A stretch of 64,000 nt of DNA from Blastocatellia bacterium (GTDB taxonomy: Bacteria > Acidobacteriota > Blastocatellia > HR10 > J050): NCBI GenBank assembly GCA_025054955.1, contig JANWZE010000035.1:46362-110361 (forward strand), written 5' to 3'. The notes under the pieces are model-generated. The model was given only the letters and a program-made list of their open reading frames with translations, had not been told where the DNA came from and ran no database searches. A program made the translations under genes and the position numbers. Below, one piece after another: positions 55,434 through 64,000 of this stretch (within the stretch, counting starts at the first letter, position 1; every line of letters begins with the position of its first letter).

Positions 55434-57664
55434 CGCTGACCGTAAAGTCGCCGGTAGTGGGCAGCGTTGCGAATCACGGCCTGAACATATAATCGCGTTT
55501 CGCGGATGGGAATGCTCTCGACCCATTCATCAATCTCCCGATGTCCTGACTCGCGCAGCCAACGCGCTACACGCGCTGGCCCACCGTTGTACGCTGCCAC
55601 CGCATACTCCAAACGCCCAAACTGTCGAAGCAAATCAGCCAGGTAGGTTGTGCCAAGTCGGATACTCAACTCCGGCTCGAACAACTGCGACGGCGCAATC
55701 TTCCGCAGTCCCTGCCGTCGGGCCACCAACTGACCAGTGGACGGAATGATCTGCATCAGTCCAAGCGCATTGGCCGAAGACCGCGCATTGGGATCAAACG
55801 ATGATTCTTGCCGAATCAAGCCAGCAACCACATAGGCATCCAGTGCAGCAGTTCGACTCTCGCGTTGAATCGTCTCCCAGTAAGCCAATGGAAAGAGTAA
55901 CTCTTCAACCTCACGTGAGACTTCACCGCCTTGATAGAGCGTGTACTCTGGATGGGCTTGTTGCAAAACGTTGATGGCTGCGCGATACTGCCCCTGATCA
56001 CGATAGACCTGCGCCAGTTCCAAACTCACTGAAGGTGACTGCGGCGCAGCCGTCAACGCGACTTGCAATTCCTTGGCGGCTGCTTCATCCAACCGCACCA
56101 GCCGCAACTCCCGCGCCTTCTCCACGCGCACGAGCGCAGCTTGATTGGTCACATCTGCCGGCGGCTGGGCCGGCTTGATCTGCGCCAGCGCGTTGGCCAA
56201 TGTGGCGTCATCGTCCGGTTTGGGTGGCTTCAGATTCCGATGAACCGCACGCAGATGCTGCAACCGCTTCTCTGCCATCTGACCGTAGTATGTGTAGCGA
56301 TAGCGATCCAGCAATCGCTCAAAGATGGCTAGCGCACGCGCCGGATGGCCGCCACGCTCAGCCGCGCGTCCAGCCCAATAGATGGTCGGACCGTAGTATG
56401 CGGAGTTCACGTGTCGCTGCACATGCTCAAGCAAATAGCTATAGGCTTCATCAAATCGTCCGGCGCTATACGCCTTCATCCCGACACGATAGGTCGCTTC
56501 GGCAGCATACGGACTTTGTGGCTGGAGTCGTATGAGCTCCTTGAAGGCTTGTATTGCCAGCTCATCGTTCCCCGCGCGCAAGTGATGGTTCGCTCGTGAA
56601 TGGAGCGTTGCTGCTGCCCACTGACTGCGAGGAAACTGCTTGACTAACGACTGGCTCGTTTCCACGAACGCTGCCGTCAGTCCGCTTCGGCGATAACTTT
56701 CCGCCAGCGCGTACAGGGCTTCGGCCTGAACCTCATCTGAGTCGGCTTTCACACCCTTGAGCAGCTCGATGGCTCGCCGCGCCGACGACGATTCATACAG
56801 CGCCCGACCGATAGATACGATCAGCGGCACATCTTTGGCGAGCTCTGAACGCCCCATTAAAAAACGATCATAGAATTGGACTGCATCAGTATAGGCTTTT
56901 GCTTGATATAAATTCTGGAATCGCAATCGCAGACGAGAAAACGGAATCGCCGTTGATCCCTTCACCAGCAAGCCAGCAGCCTGTAACTGCTGCTCTGCTT
57001 CCAACGCTTCCTGACTTGGCGGCAGATCAAAATAAATCGTCTGACATAATCCGAGGGCACGTTTGGTATCACCCATCTGGTTGTAGAGCTGAGCAGCTTG
57101 CCAGAGCGCGCCGGCGTCATTGCGTTCAATCAACCGCTGCAAATAGGAAATGGCTTTCGGTACATCGCTGCGCGTGCTGGCCAACGCAGCGGCAGCCAGG
57201 CTGGCTTCACGAAGAAAAATCGAATCAGGATACATCTCGATCAGACGGGCATAGGCCGATTCGGCTTCGTCAGCCCGACCTAACTGATTGAGCGAAGAGG
57301 CCAACACCCACCAGGCATGGTCGCCAACCTTGGTCTTTTGCTCAATTACCGAACGCGCTGACGTATCCGACAACAAATCGGCTGCGCCCAGGTAATCGCC
57401 AGCGTTGTGCTTGGTGTAACCACGCCACAGCCGTGACAACGCGGCGGCCCGCGTCTTAGGAAATTGCGATTCGATACGTTGTAATTCCGCTTCCGGCGGT
57501 TGAGCCTGTCGGCTAAAGACGGCCCGCAACGCTTGCAGGCCCTTTTCCTCACGGCTGGACGACGCGCCGAAACGGCCTGCCAGGCCGACGCCCGGCATGA
57601 TCAACAATAGCATAACAAGAGCCACCAGTTCACACTTGCTCAAAATTCGCCATCGGTTCTGCAT
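55430..57664 (-). CDS. slt: Soluble lytic murein transglycosylase
   Basis: This 744-residue protein has a signal peptide (about 1-25), a long TPR-like superhelix (about 60-560) and a C-terminal SLT domain (about 590-720) with the catalytic Glu in RQESSFDP, then ALGLMQIIPSTG and AVAAYNGGP. It cleaves peptidoglycan to anhydromuropeptides in the periplasm. GGAGAG before ATG 57664 and a promoter at 57692-57721 support the start. Confidence 0.92.
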   Translation of the reverse strand: MQNRWRILSKCELVALVMLLLIMPGVGLAGRFGASSSREEKGLQALRAVFSRQAQPPEAELQRIESQFPKTRAAALSRLWRGYTKHNAGDYLGAADLLSDTSARSVIEQKTKVGDHAWWVLASSLNQLGRADEAESAYARLIEMYPDSIFLREASLAAAALASTRSDVPKAISYLQRLIERNDAGALWQAAQLYNQMGDTKRALGLCQTIYFDLPPSQEALEAEQQLQAAGLLVKGSTAIPFSRLRLRFQNLYQAKAYTDAVQFYDRFLMGRSELAKDVPLIVSIGRALYESSSARRAIELLKGVKADSDEVQAEALYALAESYRRSGLTAAFVETSQSLVKQFPRSQWAAATLHSRANHHLRAGNDELAIQAFKELIRLQPQSPYAAEATYRVGMKAYSAGRFDEAYSYLLEHVQRHVNSAYYGPTIYWAGRAAERGGHPARALAIFERLLDRYRYTYYGQMAEKRLQHLRAVHRNLKPPKPDDDATLANALAQIKPAQPPADVTNQAALVRVEKARELRLVRLDEAAAKELQVALTAAPQSPSVSLELAQVYRDQGQYRAAINVLQQAHPEYTLYQGGEVSREVEELLFPLAYWETIQRESRTAALDAYVVAGLIRQESSFDPNARSSANALGLMQIIPSTGQLVARRQGLRKIAPSQLFEPELSIRLGTTYLADLLRQFGRLEYAVAAYNGGPARVARWLRESGHREIDEWVESIPIRETRLYVQAVIRNAAHYRRLYGQR

Positions 57665-57691
57665 AATCACTCTCCGCATCCACACGTCTTC

Positions 57692-57721
57692 ATCATATCA
57701 TCAAACGCATTTGGATGTTAA
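57692..57721 (-). promoter_or_regulatory. Sigma-70-type promoter for slt
   Basis: TTAACA (57716-57721) and TATGAT (57692-57697) on the minus strand are 18 bases apart, about 30 bases before the chosen ATG. Confidence 0.5.
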
Positions 57722-57773
57722 GCAGTGCCCAGGACGATGCTAGCCATAAGGCGCGGCTTCAGCCCACAATGAC

Positions 57774-57812
57774 ACAAGCCCTGAAACTACATCACAGAGT
57801 TTCAGGGCTTGT
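57774..57812. repeat. Perfect 15-bp inverted repeat
   Basis: ACAAGCCCTGAAACT (57774-57788) pairs fully with 57798-57812 around a 9-base loop. No T run follows on either strand, so it is not a classic terminator. It lies between the slt promoter and the NHL gene 3' end. Confidence 0.8.
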
Positions 57813-58011
57813 CATAATGAGAGGGAGACGCAAGCAGTTGGTTCACCAGTTGCCCGCCTTCAAATCTCAACGGTGAGAGTTGAAGCTCAAGAAGCTCTCT
57901 GCTTCCGAGGAGCCACGATGTGAACACTGCTCCAAAAGGGCGCCGGGCTCTGAGCTGTGCAGATGAGCCCGTCACCAGGTATGCGACCGCGTACCATCAC
58001 CCACCACGGGA

Positions 58012-59154
58012 CTACGGCCCAACGCGACGCACGCGACAGTTGAGCGTATCGGAGATATACAAATTGCGGAAGCGATCCATGGCAAGTCCACTCGGACCAT
58101 TGAGCATGGCATACTCGGCAGCGCCACTATCACCAGCATATCCAGGCGTTCCTGTCCCAACAGCAATACTGAGTATGCCGCTCGGACTGACGCGGTACAC
58201 TTGATGATTCACATTGTCAGTGATATAGACGCTGCCATCCACATCAACGGCCAGACCCTGCGGGCGCTTAATGCTGCTTTGTATCGCCGGCCCAGGGGTA
58301 GGCAGTGTGAACGCGCCATTGCCGGCAAACGTCGTGATCACGCCATTGCTCAACTTGCGCACACGCCGATCATCGGCATCCGCAATATACAGCTCACCCG
58401 CGGGACCAAAGGCCAACGCCACGATGCCCTTGAAGCAAGCCGATAAGGCTGGCCCGCCATCGCCGCAAAAACCGCGAGCGCCACTGCCGGCCACCGTTGT
58501 GATTGTGCCGGTCGTGATGTCTACCCGGCGCACACGGAAGTGGCCATAATCGGCGATGAATACGTTGCCTAACGCATCAATCGCAATAGCCGACGGCGAA
58601 ATCAGCTTAGCCTCAGTGGCCAGCTTTCCATCACCCAGACCGTCGGCCGGATTGCCACCCCCAGCAAACGTGGTCATGGTTCCGGTGGACAGGTCAACCC
58701 GACGAATGCGGTGATTCCCGTTATCTACAACGTACAAATTGCGCCCAGTGGCATCCACTGCCACGGCGGCCGGCGCAGCAAGCTGAGAATTGGTGGCGAC
58801 TTTACCATCACCGTTAAACCCAGGCGCCCCAGTGCCAGCCACTGTCGTGATGACGCCAAAGGTGGAAACCCTTCGCACCACGTGATTGCCTAAGTCTGCA
58901 ATGTACACATTGCCGGCCAAGTCCGCGCACAAGCCAGCTTGACGGTTCAACTGACCAAAGGTGGCTGACCCACCATCGCCACTAAAGCCACACACGCCTG
59001 TGCCCGCTACTGTGGTAATCGTTCGGCTTGATTGAGTGAAACTGACTGGAACAATGGTGGAAGCCAGTAGCACCACAACCGCTGCGAGCATCCAAATATG
59101 ACGCCGACGCGCACTGTTCCTCACAAGGCTGATTGAGTGACACAACATGTTCAT
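58012..59154 (-). CDS. Secreted NHL-repeat beta-propeller protein, copy 1
   Basis: This 380-residue protein has a signal/anchor helix (about 20-45) and about six NHL units (VAVDATGRNLYVVDNGNHRI, YIADYGHFRVRRVD), expected to fold as a six-bladed propeller. AGGAGG lies 4 bases before ATG 59154; another ATG two codons on is possible. It resembles the gene at 61395-62564. Confidence 0.8.
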   Translation of the reverse strand: MNMLCHSISLVRNSARRRHIWMLAAVVVLLASTIVPVSFTQSSRTITTVAGTGVCGFSGDGGSATFGQLNRQAGLCADLAGNVYIADLGNHVVRRVSTFGVITTVAGTGAPGFNGDGKVATNSQLAAPAAVAVDATGRNLYVVDNGNHRIRRVDLSTGTMTTFAGGGNPADGLGDGKLATEAKLISPSAIAIDALGNVFIADYGHFRVRRVDITTGTITTVAGSGARGFCGDGGPALSACFKGIVALAFGPAGELYIADADDRRVRKLSNGVITTFAGNGAFTLPTPGPAIQSSIKRPQGLAVDVDGSVYITDNVNHQVYRVSPSGILSIAVGTGTPGYAGDSGAAEYAMLNGPSGLAMDRFRNLYISDTLNCRVRRVGP

Positions 59155-59970
59155 TAAACCTCCTGGCAAAATTATTCGACTTACAAGCAGACCACTCGCA
59201 TCGCTCAACGCGCGGCCTCCGAAGTCGTGTTCAAATTCCGAGTCCCTGAGGACGATTGATCACATCGTTTGGTTCGAGGCCCTACTGATATATCCACAAA
59301 CACGCTCATCTTTCTCTCTTCCTTCACCAGTCAGTTTTCACTGTCTGATGCTAACCTTCTCAATATCATTCCTCCCGCAAACGGCGTTGCAAACGGCGTA
59401 CCACCATGCCAACAGACCGCATGGCAACGGCCATCGCCGCGCCAGACTGCGCTCCATGCCCGCACAAAGCAAGGCGCGCGTGGCCAGCGAAGCATCTTGC
59501 TTTCAGTACTTTTTTGCCAGAACCCAATGCCCGATAAATCACCGACGCGCCGCTGACCGCCTCCCGACTCGCCTGTATCCAACCCTCAACAAGCTCGGTC
59601 ATGAAACGCCCATTTCAGCCGACGAGAAACAACACGTCGCGCCGATGAAACAATTGACTCACTCGCGTTACGTAAATTTCCTCTCAGCCACGCAAGCGGG
59701 CTGTGATAACGTACCCCAGGCGGCTGATACCAAATGCCGAGTGAAGATCGCAACATTGCTGCTCAGTTAGTTCAGGCCCCGTCGGCTTTTTAGCTCCATG
59801 AACATGGTCTTTCCTTTGGCAATTGGCATCAGACGCCTGCTTCTTTGACGGGCTTGAGTCACAGCTCTCAAACCTTGTATAGTTAGCCAGGGGTCATGGA
59901 ATTCAAAAGGAGTTGCTTATGTCATCACAGGTGGGAACGCCTGTGCCACATCCTCACAGGAGATCAATAA
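59155..59970. other. Gene-free stretch with short repeats
   Basis: No convincing gene is seen in 816 bases. Features noted are a tandem GTTGCAAACGGC pair near 59383-59399, a TTACGTAA site near 59668, and a CACAGG/GCCTGTG palindrome at 59928-59947. An AAGGAG-ATG at 59921 reads out of frame with the next gene. Confidence 0.5.
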
Positions 59971-61101
59971 ATGAAATCGTGGTCACAACTCTATTTTGCC
60001 TCACTTTTAGGATTTTTCTTGCTCTTATCCGTCCACGCCACTTCCCACCCAGCTCAAGCGTGTGATCGTGTCGAAGTCACCAAGCTCGGTTATTTTGAGC
60101 AATGCCGTTGGTTCCGGTATGACGTGGCAACAAACACGGTTCGTTTTTGCATGCAATTGAAGCGATTGAAGCCCAGTATCGAACCTGTTCAGGTCGTACC
60201 TTATCTGAAAAGTCCGACCTATGTTGATCTGATTGAACCACTCGAAGGCCAATCGCTGACGCTTGCTGTCGGCGAGTGTAAGACGCTCTGTTGGCAGTTT
60301 CGCAAACCGCCCAATCTTGATCTGAGCAGGTTTTATGAATACACCGACTTTGAATACATTGATCCGGCCACGCAGTACCATTACTTAGTTGACTACATCT
60401 GGCGTCAGGATAGGGTTGCCGGCGTTGCGCCACGCACGGGCAAAACGGACGATTCGGATGGCTCATTGATTGAGACGCTGCCGTGGCCGATGTTCAACGA
60501 GCTCACAAAGGGGATGACCGAACCGATGCTCGTGACGACAGCCGTTGATATGAGTCAAGCGCTGCCAGGCTGGGAAGTTCTCGATCTGGACCCTAAGCCG
60601 GGTACAACGTTCACTCTCTATCCGCAGCAAAAACTGCTGGGAACAATCACGATTCGCAAACCAGCCAATGCGACCGAAGGGCTTTCTATCATTCAACCCC
60701 GCTTGCTCAACGCCCAGACTGGTGAAGTTGTCCAAGAAGTCAGCATTCGTTATCTGGTTGATTACACACCGCCCCAAATACTCGAAGCGACAGTAGAAAA
60801 CAAAGGGGAAATGCGTGAGTTTCGCGTCGTAGCATCGGATGGCACGGCTGGCCTGGCTGACGCGGTTCAAGTTCACATTAGCGTCAATGAGAGGCCCTTT
60901 GAATCACATTTCCTGGACTTCTTCAAGGCGCCCAAGGAGTTTGATACATTCACGATGGAATGCCTTGTCTTCGCTTCAACGAGAACGTTCACCGCGCTGC
61001 TCGGTCCGTTCAATCCAAATGACAAACTACAATTCTTCTTCACTGTGCCTGATGAAGCAGGCAACGAAACGCGAACGCCTGTCGGGACAATCCAGCCCTG
61101 A
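59971..61101 (+). CDS. Unknown secreted protein
   Basis: I do not recognise this 376-residue protein. It has a signal peptide (about 1-31, ending AQAC), four cysteines in the first 120 residues, and beta-rich Ig-like segments toward the end (IRYLVDYTPPQILEATVENKG and VPDEAGNET). The start follows AGGAGATCAATA. A rho-independent terminator follows. It sits between two NHL proteins, so a surface role is plausible. Confidence 0.65.
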   Translation: MKSWSQLYFASLLGFFLLLSVHATSHPAQACDRVEVTKLGYFEQCRWFRYDVATNTVRFCMQLKRLKPSIEPVQVVPYLKSPTYVDLIEPLEGQSLTLAVGECKTLCWQFRKPPNLDLSRFYEYTDFEYIDPATQYHYLVDYIWRQDRVAGVAPRTGKTDDSDGSLIETLPWPMFNELTKGMTEPMLVTTAVDMSQALPGWEVLDLDPKPGTTFTLYPQQKLLGTITIRKPANATEGLSIIQPRLLNAQTGEVVQEVSIRYLVDYTPPQILEATVENKGEMREFRVVASDGTAGLADAVQVHISVNERPFESHFLDFFKAPKEFDTFTMECLVFASTRTFTALLGPFNPNDKLQFFFTVPDEAGNETRTPVGTIQP

Positions 61102-61135
61102 CGGAGGAAGACCAGCAATCACTGAAACAAAAACT

Positions 61136-61176
61136 GGGCGAGCGCGGAACCGATGCCACGCTCGCCCATAATTTTT
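61136..61176 (+). terminator. Rho-independent terminator
   Basis: GGGCGAGCG (61136-61144) and CGCTCGCCC (61159-61167) form a perfect GC-rich stem with a 14-base loop, followed by ATAATTTTT. It ends the transcript of the unknown secreted protein. Confidence 0.8.
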
Positions 61177-61295
61177 AGCTCTCCGTTTTTGACGGCGGCC
61201 ACACACCAACCGTGAGACTCTAGAGCGGCTTGTGAATGAGTCTGCACTGGAAGCGCATGCCCAACGTGTATAGCCCGCAAGATATGGGCCCCCAG

Positions 61296-61319
61296 CTAAA
61301 GGCAACTGAAAATCGCTCT
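61296..61319 (+). repeat. 24-bp dispersed repeat, copy 2
   Basis: This differs by two bases from the copy at 30511-30534 and likewise lies just past 3' ends of convergent genes. Confidence 0.55.
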
Positions 61320-61394
61320 AATGATGGCCAGGCCCCGCTCTGGAGTGTTTTCCCTGGAGAAAACCACCGGCGATATTGCCCCGTCGGGGCAGCA

Positions 61395-62564
61395 TTACTG
61401 ATTTCTTACCACGCGAATGCGGAAGCAACGCGAATCAGACAGGTAGACATTGCCCGCTGCATCGGTCACCACAGAGGTTGGTCCATTCAACTGCGCCTCA
61501 GCCGCCGGACCACCATCGCCTGCACAGCCGGGGCTACGCGGGTCGCCGCTCCCCGCGACGGTGCTAATTCGCCCCTCCGCATTGACTCTGCGAATCCGAT
61601 GACTCCCATTCTCAGCGATGTACAAATTGCCCAGGCCATCCAAGGTAAGGCCTGACGGCCACCGCACCACCGCCTCCGTTGCCACGCTACCATCGCCTAA
61701 TTGCTCAGGGCCAGTCACATTGAATACACCGTTACCAGCTATTGTGGTGATGATGCCGTCGGGACTGATGCGTCGTACCCGATTATTGCTGAAATCAGCC
61801 ACAAGAATGTCACCGACCGAAGTGATCACGATGTCTTTCACATCCCTAAATTTGGCTAACAACGCCGAGCCGCCATCACCTGTATCATTGGTATTGACCG
61901 AACGCGCGCCACTGCCGGCAATCGTTGTAATCACTCGCGTCACGGCATCCACTCGACGAATCCGGTAGTTGAACGAATCAGCGATGTAGAGATTGCCTAA
62001 TCTATCCACAGCCACTGACGACGGAGAGCGGAGCGTCGCTGCTGTTGCCAATCCACCATCGCCAGTGAAATTAGCGACGTTGGGCGTTCCTGCAACTGTG
62101 TTGATCACCCCTGTTGCTCGGTCAATCCGACGCACAACATGATTGCCATTATCGGCAATATACAAACTGCCATCAGGAGCGACAGCCACATCCGTTGGAG
62201 TGGCCAGTTTGGCGGCCGTTGCCGGACCGCCTTCGCCCGCGAATCCACTTTGCGTTGGCGTCCCAGCGACTGTCGTGATGATGCCGCGTCGGTCAATTCG
62301 ACGAATGATATGGTTATTGGTATCAGCAAAGTAAACGTTCCCGTCAGCATCAACGGCCAGGCCAGTCGCCTCTCGAATCTGCGCGTTGACGGCCGACCCA
62401 CCATCGCCGCTATAGCCAGCCAGTCCAGCGCCGGCAACGGTCTCAATCACCCGGCCATCGCCTTGCGTCGAGCTCCAGCCCAGGGTCGAACTCACAGTCA
62501 CGATACCAACCACGAGTCCGATCAACCAGGTCGTTTTATTGCTAATCATGTGAAACCTTCTCAT
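61395..62564 (-). CDS. Secreted NHL-repeat beta-propeller protein, copy 2
   Basis: This 389-residue protein has a signal peptide (about 1-33) and about six NHL units (LAVDADGNVYFADTNNHIIRRID and similar). AGGAGG lies 6 bases before the ATG. The spacing of blades matches the gene at 58012-59154. The two are probably paralogues separated by the unknown secreted gene. Confidence 0.82.
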   Translation of the reverse strand: MRRFHMISNKTTWLIGLVVGIVTVSSTLGWSSTQGDGRVIETVAGAGLAGYSGDGGSAVNAQIREATGLAVDADGNVYFADTNNHIIRRIDRRGIITTVAGTPTQSGFAGEGGPATAAKLATPTDVAVAPDGSLYIADNGNHVVRRIDRATGVINTVAGTPNVANFTGDGGLATAATLRSPSSVAVDRLGNLYIADSFNYRIRRVDAVTRVITTIAGSGARSVNTNDTGDGGSALLAKFRDVKDIVITSVGDILVADFSNNRVRRISPDGIITTIAGNGVFNVTGPEQLGDGSVATEAVVRWPSGLTLDGLGNLYIAENGSHRIRRVNAEGRISTVAGSGDPRSPGCAGDGGPAAEAQLNGPTSVVTDAAGNVYLSDSRCFRIRVVRNQ

Positions 62565-62700
62565 ACAATACCTCCTACTGATTGATTTCTAGGTCTGCCT
62601 ACCGACCTTTTACACCGGGCTGGCCCCTATCATAATGCAATGTCCCCGCCAACTGCAACCGGCGGGGACATCACTTTGACTTTTGACTATAGGAGAGCGG

Positions 62701-64000
62701 TTACGGCCGGCGATCACCCGGCGGAATCACACTGCCACTTCCCGAACCCTGACCGCTGCCAGCGGCCGTGCCATTGCCGGAGACATTCAGCACACATGGA
62801 GCCACCGGCCCGATCACCGTCGCGTTGAAGTTGAACTGAATACGTCCGATCTGCTGACCGGGCGCCGTCGGCGTGAACCGCACCCGAATCGGCACACCAG
62901 CCGCGCCACCTTCAAACTCAGGCGGCACCGTGATCGGCAGCGGCGTCACCACAGCAAATCGCGGGTTATCTGTGACAATCTGCAACGGATCAGAAATCAC
63001 CAGCGGCAGGTCACCCCGGTTCACCATCAGGAAGGTCGCCGTCACCGAGCTGCCCACAGGAGCCGTGCCGACGCTCAACGACGTCGGGATTTCGCACAAC
63101 GCATTGGCAATACCGATGCCGTTGACTTCGGAAATCACGCACTGGCCTTGGCATGTGTTGGTGAAGAATCGGATCGCGCCTTTCTGCAACTGACGCAGCG
63201 TTGGCCGGAAGATCACCGTGCCAGTGGCCTTGCCGCCCGGCGGAATCGTCTGTCCCACCGTGAAGCCTTCCACGATGAAGTTCGTGTTGGTCACAAACGG
63301 ATTCGTCGTGAACGGCGCGCCCGGCGGCGGCGTCAACACTAGCGGCGCATCACCGATATTGCGCACTTCGATTGGCAATCGTTTCTCGCCGAACTGAATG
63401 CCGCCCACATTCATGCCAAATCGTGGATCGGTCATCGGGACGATGGCCACGCGACCGAATGTGCGGCCATCAGGCGCGCCATTGACCGTATCCGGCATCA
63501 CCACTTCGCAGATCGGGCCGCGCAGCGCCACACACGTCACACGCAACTGGCACGCCTGCACATTCGGATCGTTGCTGATGAACCGGATCGTGGTGACGCT
63601 GGTGCCTACATCTATCGGCGAACACCGCACCAGGAACCGCACGCTCTCACCAGGCTGCACCGTCACCGGGAAGACCACCGGCGCATTCGTTGCCGGATTG
63701 AGCAGCACGATGTCCGGGCTGCCTGTGATGTCAGCTCGTGTGATGATCAGTGGCAACCCGCCCGTATTCGTGATTGTCACTGTCTCCTGAGCCGGCAAGC
63801 ACGAGGCAAACGGCGTCAGCGTCAAGCTGGTCGGCATGATCGTGCAGGTGGGCGGAGGCACCACATTGCCGCGCACCGTCTTGAGCACGCATGGCGGATT
63901 GTTCGGATCAGTCGTGCACTCATTGGTGAACAACCGAATCGCGCCAACCTGCGACCCAATGTCCAATCCGGTGAACCGCACCAGCATGAAGATCGAATCA
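62701..64000 (-). CDS. ASH/choice-of-anchor-like repeat protein, 5' end outside window
   Basis: The minus-strand frame is open from the right edge of the window to the stop at 62701 (433 codons seen), so the start is missing. It holds at least three beta-sandwich units of about 110-150 residues with the pattern VTITNTGGLPLIITR, then F-P-V-x-PGxSV and I-R-F-xSND/TN, typical of abnormal-spindle/Hydin-like and choice-of-anchor D domains. Each unit has one or two cysteine pairs (for example CQLRVTC). The end is a Gly/Ser-rich tail. It is likely an extracellular or periplasmic structural protein. Confidence 0.78.
   Translation of the reverse strand, partial: DSIFMLVRFTGLDIGSQVGAIRLFTNECTTDPNNPPCVLKTVRGNVVPPPTCTIMPTSLTLTPFASCLPAQETVTITNTGGLPLIITRADITGSPDIVLLNPATNAPVVFPVTVQPGESVRFLVRCSPIDVGTSVTTIRFISNDPNVQACQLRVTCVALRGPICEVVMPDTVNGAPDGRTFGRVAIVPMTDPRFGMNVGGIQFGEKRLPIEVRNIGDAPLVLTPPPGAPFTTNPFVTNTNFIVEGFTVGQTIPPGGKATGTVIFRPTLRQLQKGAIRFFTNTCQGQCVISEVNGIGIANALCEIPTSLSVGTAPVGSSVTATFLMVNRGDLPLVISDPLQIVTDNPRFAVVTPLPITVPPEFEGGAAGVPIRVRFTPTAPGQQIGRIQFNFNATVIGPVAPCVLNVSGNGTAAGSGQGSGSGSVIPPGDRRP

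Noticed and set aside
59147..59770. Plus-strand 207-codon frame
   Set aside because: Low-quality composition and no family features; it crosses the start region of the NHL gene on the other strand.
59921..59970. AAGGAG-ATG start before the secreted protein gene
   Set aside because: It reads out of frame with the real gene through a dispersed palindrome; the signal peptide begins at ATG 59971 with its own AGGAG.

Overview
The window looks like a chromosomal stretch from a Gram-negative, aerobically respiring bacterium, most plausibly an Acidobacteriota (Blastocatellia-like) lineage. This is inference. It rests on the combination of an Alternative Complex III operon joined to a caa3-type oxidase operon, a sigma/CHAT/subtilisin cassette, NHL-repeat and CSLREX beta-helix secreted proteins, and many small palindromic repeats between genes. 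No rRNA, tRNA, CRISPR array, transposase or phage gene was seen.

Layout. 1-1.6 kb: a threonine-synthase-fold PLP enzyme overlapping a CysO-like sulfur carrier. 2.2-12.7 kb: a degenerate ECF sigma factor, a zinc-finger protein, a TPR-CHAT protease, two tandem secreted subtilisins and a large hybrid histidine kinase. A related ~60-bp element lies before the sigma gene and before the kinase, so it brackets the cassette. 12.9-15.1 kb: an accessory islet with a DNA-methylase remnant and a PIN-domain protein paired with an unfamiliar 356-residue partner. 15.3-20.8 kb (minus): a sugar/phosphoester module (Gfo/Idh oxidoreductase, GT4 glycosyltransferase, two alkaline-phosphatase-fold hydrolases). 20.9-24.8 kb: trypsin-like protease, AzgA-type purine permease, Dps, hotdog thioesterase. 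25.2-30.5 kb: a 1045-residue beta-helix surface protein, a cysteine-rich secreted peptide gene with a one-base frame disruption and its downstream partner, and a TumA/TumE-like toxin-antitoxin pair.

30.5-44.2 kb (minus) is a long respiratory block: actABCDEF, a small membrane protein, SCO, ctaC-D-E-F and one more membrane protein, with a good promoter upstream of actA. 44.3-48.3 kb (minus): guaB, a TPR lipid-exported or periplasmic protein and a third alkaline-phosphatase-fold protein. 48.5-57.7 kb: yqeY with a 57-residue membrane protein, then minus-strand envelope genes (peptidoglycan-binding protein, HtrA, Slt transglycosylase, PEGA-TPR protein) mixed with an alcohol dehydrogenase and an aminotransferase. 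58-64 kb: secreted repeat proteins (two NHL beta-propellers, an unknown secreted protein, and a truncated ASH/choice-of-anchor-type protein running off the right edge).

The best candidates for new biology are the sigma/CHAT/subtilisin cassette, the cysteine-rich peptide locus, and the PIN protein with its large partner. All functional calls come from reading motifs by eye; no database search was run.
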